Assembly (NCBI GenBank): GCA_017997855.1
Contig: JAGOEF010000100.1
Coordinates: 1-6,139 of the forward strand
Source of the DNA: Bacteroidales bacterium
GTDB taxonomy: Bacteria; Bacteroidota; Bacteroidia; Bacteroidales; ML635J-15
Reading direction: 5' to 3'
DNA: 6,139 nt
Shown here: piece by piece, positions 4,004 to 6,139 of the stretch
Layout: each line of letters opens with the position of its first letter
How positions within the stretch are numbered: the stretch's first letter is position 1
Notes under the pieces: model-generated
What the model was told of the DNA's origin: nothing
Database searches by the model: none
Seen by the model: only the letters and a program-made list of their open reading frames with translations
Program-made: the position numbers and the translations under genes

Positions 4004-6139
4004 CAAACTCAGGAATCTGCTATGAAGAAAAATCAAAAACCAGTGGTTGCCGGTCGTTTTTACGACGCCAACCCCACTGCGCTGAAGTCTCAGATAGCGC
4101 AGTTTTATACCAAGGCATCGCCGGTAACGCAAGAGCATGTGGTCGCGGTTATTGCACCGCATGCAGGATATGTTTTCAGTGGTCAGATTGCCGCTGATGC
4201 CTATAATCAGATAGATCCCGAAAGGCAATACAAACGTGTTTTTGTAATTGCATCCAGCCACCAGATACAGTGTGACGGAGCATCGGTTTATACCGTCGGA
4301 AATTACGAAACGCCGCTGGGCGAAATAGTTGTCGATACAGCACTGTGTCAAAAACTCATCAACGAAAATTCCGTGTTTCGTTTTGTGCCCGAAGCACATT
4401 CCCGGGAACACAGCCTCGAAGTTCAATTGCCGTTTTTGCAGGTTCACCTCAAACACAATTTTTTGCTGGTACCGGTAATAATTGCCACCCAACGGGTTGA
4501 GGATGTAAGAAAAATAGCAGCAGCCCTGCAGCCGTATTTTACCGACGAAAACCTTTTTGTAATTTCCAGCGATTTTTCGCATTATCCGGCCTATGCCGAT
4601 GCCAAAAAAGTAGATTCCGAAACCGCAGACGCCATTTGCAGCGGAAATCCCGAAAGCCTAGTTTTGGTTATTCAGGAACACGAAAAATCAGGAATTAAAA
4701 ACCTTTCGACCGATATTTGCGGCTGGACATCAGCATTAACCCTGATGTATCTTACTCAAAATAAAGGCTTTACTTACCATAAAATCAGCTATGCCAATTC
4801 GGGCGATTCCCCTTATGGCGATACGGCAAGGGTTGTGGGTTATCATGCCATTGCGGTAAGCAGGAATAAAAGCGGTTTTTCGCTGAGTGATGAGGAAAAA
4901 ACAGCCCTGCTGATCATTGCAAGGCAAACCCTGGTTGCACGCCTCGAACGCAACGAAACATTTGTACCCGATAGTTCTGCATTGGGTTCGAATCTGTTTG
5001 CACAATGCGGTATGTTCGTCAGTTTGCACAAAAATGGTGATCTGAGGGGTTGCATCGGACGTTTCGGATCGGATATCCCGCTATATAAACTGGCCGGCGA
5101 AATGGCACTGGCGGCTGCATTTCAAGATTCGCGCTTTAATCAGCTCACACGCGAAGAACTTAGCGCTATCGATATCGAAATATCGGTGTTAACGCCCATG
5201 GTGCCGATTAAGGACACGTCAGAGATAATTTTGGGAAAACATGGCATATATATCAGGTCGGGAAGGCGTTCCGGCACATTTTTGCCTCAGGTAGCCACAC
5301 AAACCCATTGGACAAAAGAAGAGTTTTTAGGGCATTGCTCCCGCGATAAAGCCGGTTTGGGCTGGGATGGATGGAAAAATGCAGAACTTTTTATTTACGA
5401 AGCCATCGTGTTTGATGAATCGTTGTTGCAACCGCAAGCACCCGGACCGCTCAGGCATGACTTATACGAAAGCCTTCCCGATGGCAGAATACGATGCCTG
5501 CTTTGCCCGCATCATTGTACTCTGAACGACGGGCAGACCGGAGCATGCCGCGCACGCAAAGCGGTTGGCGGCAACATGGTGTCGTTAAGCTACGGCAAAC
5601 TTGCGGCAGTGCATATCGATCCGGTTGAGAAAAAGCCCTTGTACCACTTTCAACCGGGGTCACAAACATTTTCGATTGGAACTGCCGGATGTAATTTGCA
5701 TTGCAAGAACTGCCAGAACCACCATATCTCGCAGGTTTCGCCCGACTCGGCTGAATTTGTTGAAGCGACTCCTGCCCAGCTTGTCGATAAGGCGTTGAAA
5801 TCGGGATGCACTTCGATTAGTTACACCTACAATGAACCTACGGTTTTCTTTGAGTTTATGCTCGAAACAGCCAAGCTGGCCCATGAGCACGGGCTCAGGA
5901 ACATCATGGTGTCGAACGGTTATATTTCGCCCGAAGCACTACAGATGCTCATTCCCTATCTCGATGCTGCCAATATCGACCTGAAATCGTTTAACGATTC
6001 CACCTACCGCAGGTTGTGTTCAGCGAGTCTGGAGCCGGTACTCGAAACATTACAAACGCTGCGGAAAGCCGGGGTTTGGCTCGAAATCACACACCTCATA
6101 ATTCCGGGTTATACCGATAATGAAGCCGAAATCCAAAGC
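3914..6139 (+). CDS. AmmeMemoRadiSam triple fusion: Memo-like (B) + AMMECR1-like (A) + radical SAM enzyme, 3' end outside window
   Basis: One uninterrupted frame of 742 codons runs from the ATG at 3914 past the window edge; the nearest upstream in-frame stop is at 3866. It encodes, in order, a signal-peptide-like leader (residues 1-30), a Memo/protein B domain (about 44-316), an AMMECR1/protein A domain (about 322-502) and a radical SAM enzyme (from about 515, truncated). These three families are known as a conserved three-gene system in bacteria and archaea, with Memo and AMMECR1 homologues in animals. Its reaction is, as far as I know, not settled; the radical SAM part points to radical chemistry on an unknown substrate. 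Here all three are one chain, implying equal amounts and physical contact. Starts at 3935 (residue 8) and 4022 (residue 37) are alternatives; the last matches the usual family N-terminus. The gene is divergent from the protease operon. Confidence 0.92.
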   Translation, partial: MYFAFKRMRTGCFSVILICFGMLIPLHLLSQTQESAMKKNQKPVVAGRFYDANPTALKSQIAQFYTKASPVTQEHVVAVIAPHAGYVFSGQIAADAYNQIDPERQYKRVFVIASSHQIQCDGASVYTVGNYETPLGEIVVDTALCQKLINENSVFRFVPEAHSREHSLEVQLPFLQVHLKHNFLLVPVIIATQRVEDVRKIAAALQPYFTDENLFVISSDFSHYPAYADAKKVDSETADAICSGNPESLVLVIQEHEKSGIKNLSTDICGWTSALTLMYLTQNKGFTYHKISYANSGDSPYGDTARVVGYHAIAVSRNKSGFSLSDEEKTALLIIARQTLVARLERNETFVPDSSALGSNLFAQCGMFVSLHKNGDLRGCIGRFGSDIPLYKLAGEMALAAAFQDSRFNQLTREELSAIDIEISVLTPMVPIKDTSEIILGKHGIYIRSGRRSGTFLPQVATQTHWTKEEFLGHCSRDKAGLGWDGWKNAELFIYEAIVFDESLLQPQAPGPLRHDLYESLPDGRIRCLLCPHHCTLNDGQTGACRARKAVGGNMVSLSYGKLAAVHIDPVEKKPLYHFQPGSQTFSIGTAGCNLHCKNCQNHHISQVSPDSAEFVEATPAQLVDKALKSGCTSISYTYNEPTVFFEFMLETAKLAHEHGLRNIMVSNGYISPEALQMLIPYLDAANIDLKSFNDSTYRRLCSASLEPVLETLQTLRKAGVWLEITHLIIPGYTDNEAEIQS
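4011..4024 (+). promoter_or_regulatory. Possible internal ribosome binding site and alternative start
   Basis: AGGAA at 4011-4015 sits 6 nt before an in-frame ATG at 4022. A protein starting here reads MKKNQKPVVAGRFY, the usual beginning of Memo-family proteins, and would lack the hydrophobic leader. Shine-Dalgarno use is weak in Bacteroidota, so this may be chance; it is recorded because it decides whether the protein is exported. Confidence 0.3.
4043..4861 (+). other. Memo-like domain (AmmeMemoRadiSam protein B; LigB-like fold)
   Basis: Residues 44-316 of the fusion match the Memo family in full length. The conserved metal-site residues of human MEMO1 (His49, His81, His192, Cys244) have clear counterparts: His83 in APHAGY, His116 in ASSHQ, His223 in SSDFSHY and Cys269 in DICGW. 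Spacings are close to the human protein (33/107/46 against 32/111/52). Memo shares its fold with class III non-haem iron dioxygenases such as LigB and has been reported to bind iron or copper. The preserved site suggests a working metal-binding or catalytic domain rather than a relic. Confidence 0.88.
4877..5419 (+). other. AMMECR1-like domain (AmmeMemoRadiSam protein A)
   Basis: Residues 322-502 cover a whole AMMECR1 domain of normal length. The family signature LRGCIG is at 377-382 with Cys380 in the centre. It is preceded by a strand with GMFVSLHKNG and followed by the typical AAAFQDSRF, DIEISVLTP and GTFLPQVATQTHW stretches. The domain joins Memo with only about five residues between them and joins the radical SAM part with a short Pro-rich link (QPQAPGP). 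Its biochemical role is unknown; the invariant Cys suggests substrate or intermediate binding. Confidence 0.88.
5456..6139 (+). other. Radical SAM domain (AmmeMemoRadiSam radical SAM enzyme), C-terminally truncated by window
   Basis: From residue 515 the sequence matches the pyruvate formate-lyase activase-like radical SAM branch. The [4Fe-4S]/SAM motif is C-X3-C-X2-C at Cys593, Cys597 and Cys600 (GCNLHCKNCQN). YTYNEP at 637-642 and NIMVSNGY further on are the expected barrel motifs, the latter in the SAM-binding region. Before the core lies an additional cluster, Cys528, Cys531, Cys535 and Cys545, in CLLCPHHC and TGACRAR, which could hold a second Fe-S cluster or zinc. Stand-alone members are about 330-340 residues, so roughly 100 residues lie beyond the window. 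Confidence 0.9.

Noticed and set aside
4001..4582. 193-codon open frame on the minus strand inside the Memo domain
   Set aside because: It is antisense to a well-supported Memo domain, its translation shows no recognisable domain, and its openness reflects codon bias of the real gene.
4736..5890. Several short minus-strand open frames (4736-5029, 4843-5055, 5451-5669, 5660-5890)
   Set aside because: All lie opposite the AMMECR1 and radical SAM coding sequence, which has strong motif support.

Overview
The window looks like a chromosomal segment of a member of the Bacteroidota, probably an anaerobic or microaerobic Bacteroidales/Marinilabiliales-type lineage. This is inferred from AT-rich intergenic DNA with matches to the Bacteroidota -7 promoter element (TAnnTTTG), weak Shine-Dalgarno signals, a PnuC/NadR-type kinase pair, a CtpA-like S41 protease with a short signal peptide ending in AQ, and a radical-SAM system typical of anaerobes. 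No mobile element, tRNA, rRNA or CRISPR array is visible. Gene density is very high.

Layout. (1) Positions 2-1059, + strand: the 3' end of a tetratricopeptide-repeat protein, coupled through a 1-nt TAATG overlap to a family 2 glycosyltransferase of the dolichyl-phosphate-mannose-synthase-like type. (2) Positions 1045-3778, - strand: a compact three-gene operon transcribed as S41 carboxy-terminal processing protease, then pnuC (nicotinamide riboside-type transporter), then a NadR-like nicotinamide riboside kinase. Its last 15 nt overlap tail-to-tail with the glycosyltransferase. (3) Positions 3779-3913: the only intergenic region of any size, lying between divergent genes, with candidate -7 elements in both directions. 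(4) Positions 3914 to the window end, + strand: a single uninterrupted reading frame of at least 742 codons that is cut by the window edge.

The long frame is the highlight. It joins all three components of the poorly understood AmmeMemoRadiSam system in one polypeptide, in the order Memo-like (protein B), AMMECR1-like (protein A), radical SAM enzyme. The key residues I can place are present in all three: a His/His/His/Cys set in Memo, LRGCIG in AMMECR1, and C-X3-C-X2-C plus an extra N-terminal Cys cluster in the radical SAM part. The frame also begins with a convincing signal-peptide-like leader, which is odd for a radical SAM enzyme. An internal ATG with an AGGAA box at the family-standard start could give a leaderless form.

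How the genes work together: PnuC takes up nicotinamide riboside (or a related vitamin) and the kinase traps it as NMN for NAD synthesis. The protease at the head of that operon acts in the envelope and has no obvious metabolic link. The TPR/glycosyltransferase pair probably belongs to a surface-glycan or lipid-linked sugar pathway that extends upstream of the window. The triple fusion is divergent from the operon and probably has its own promoter.
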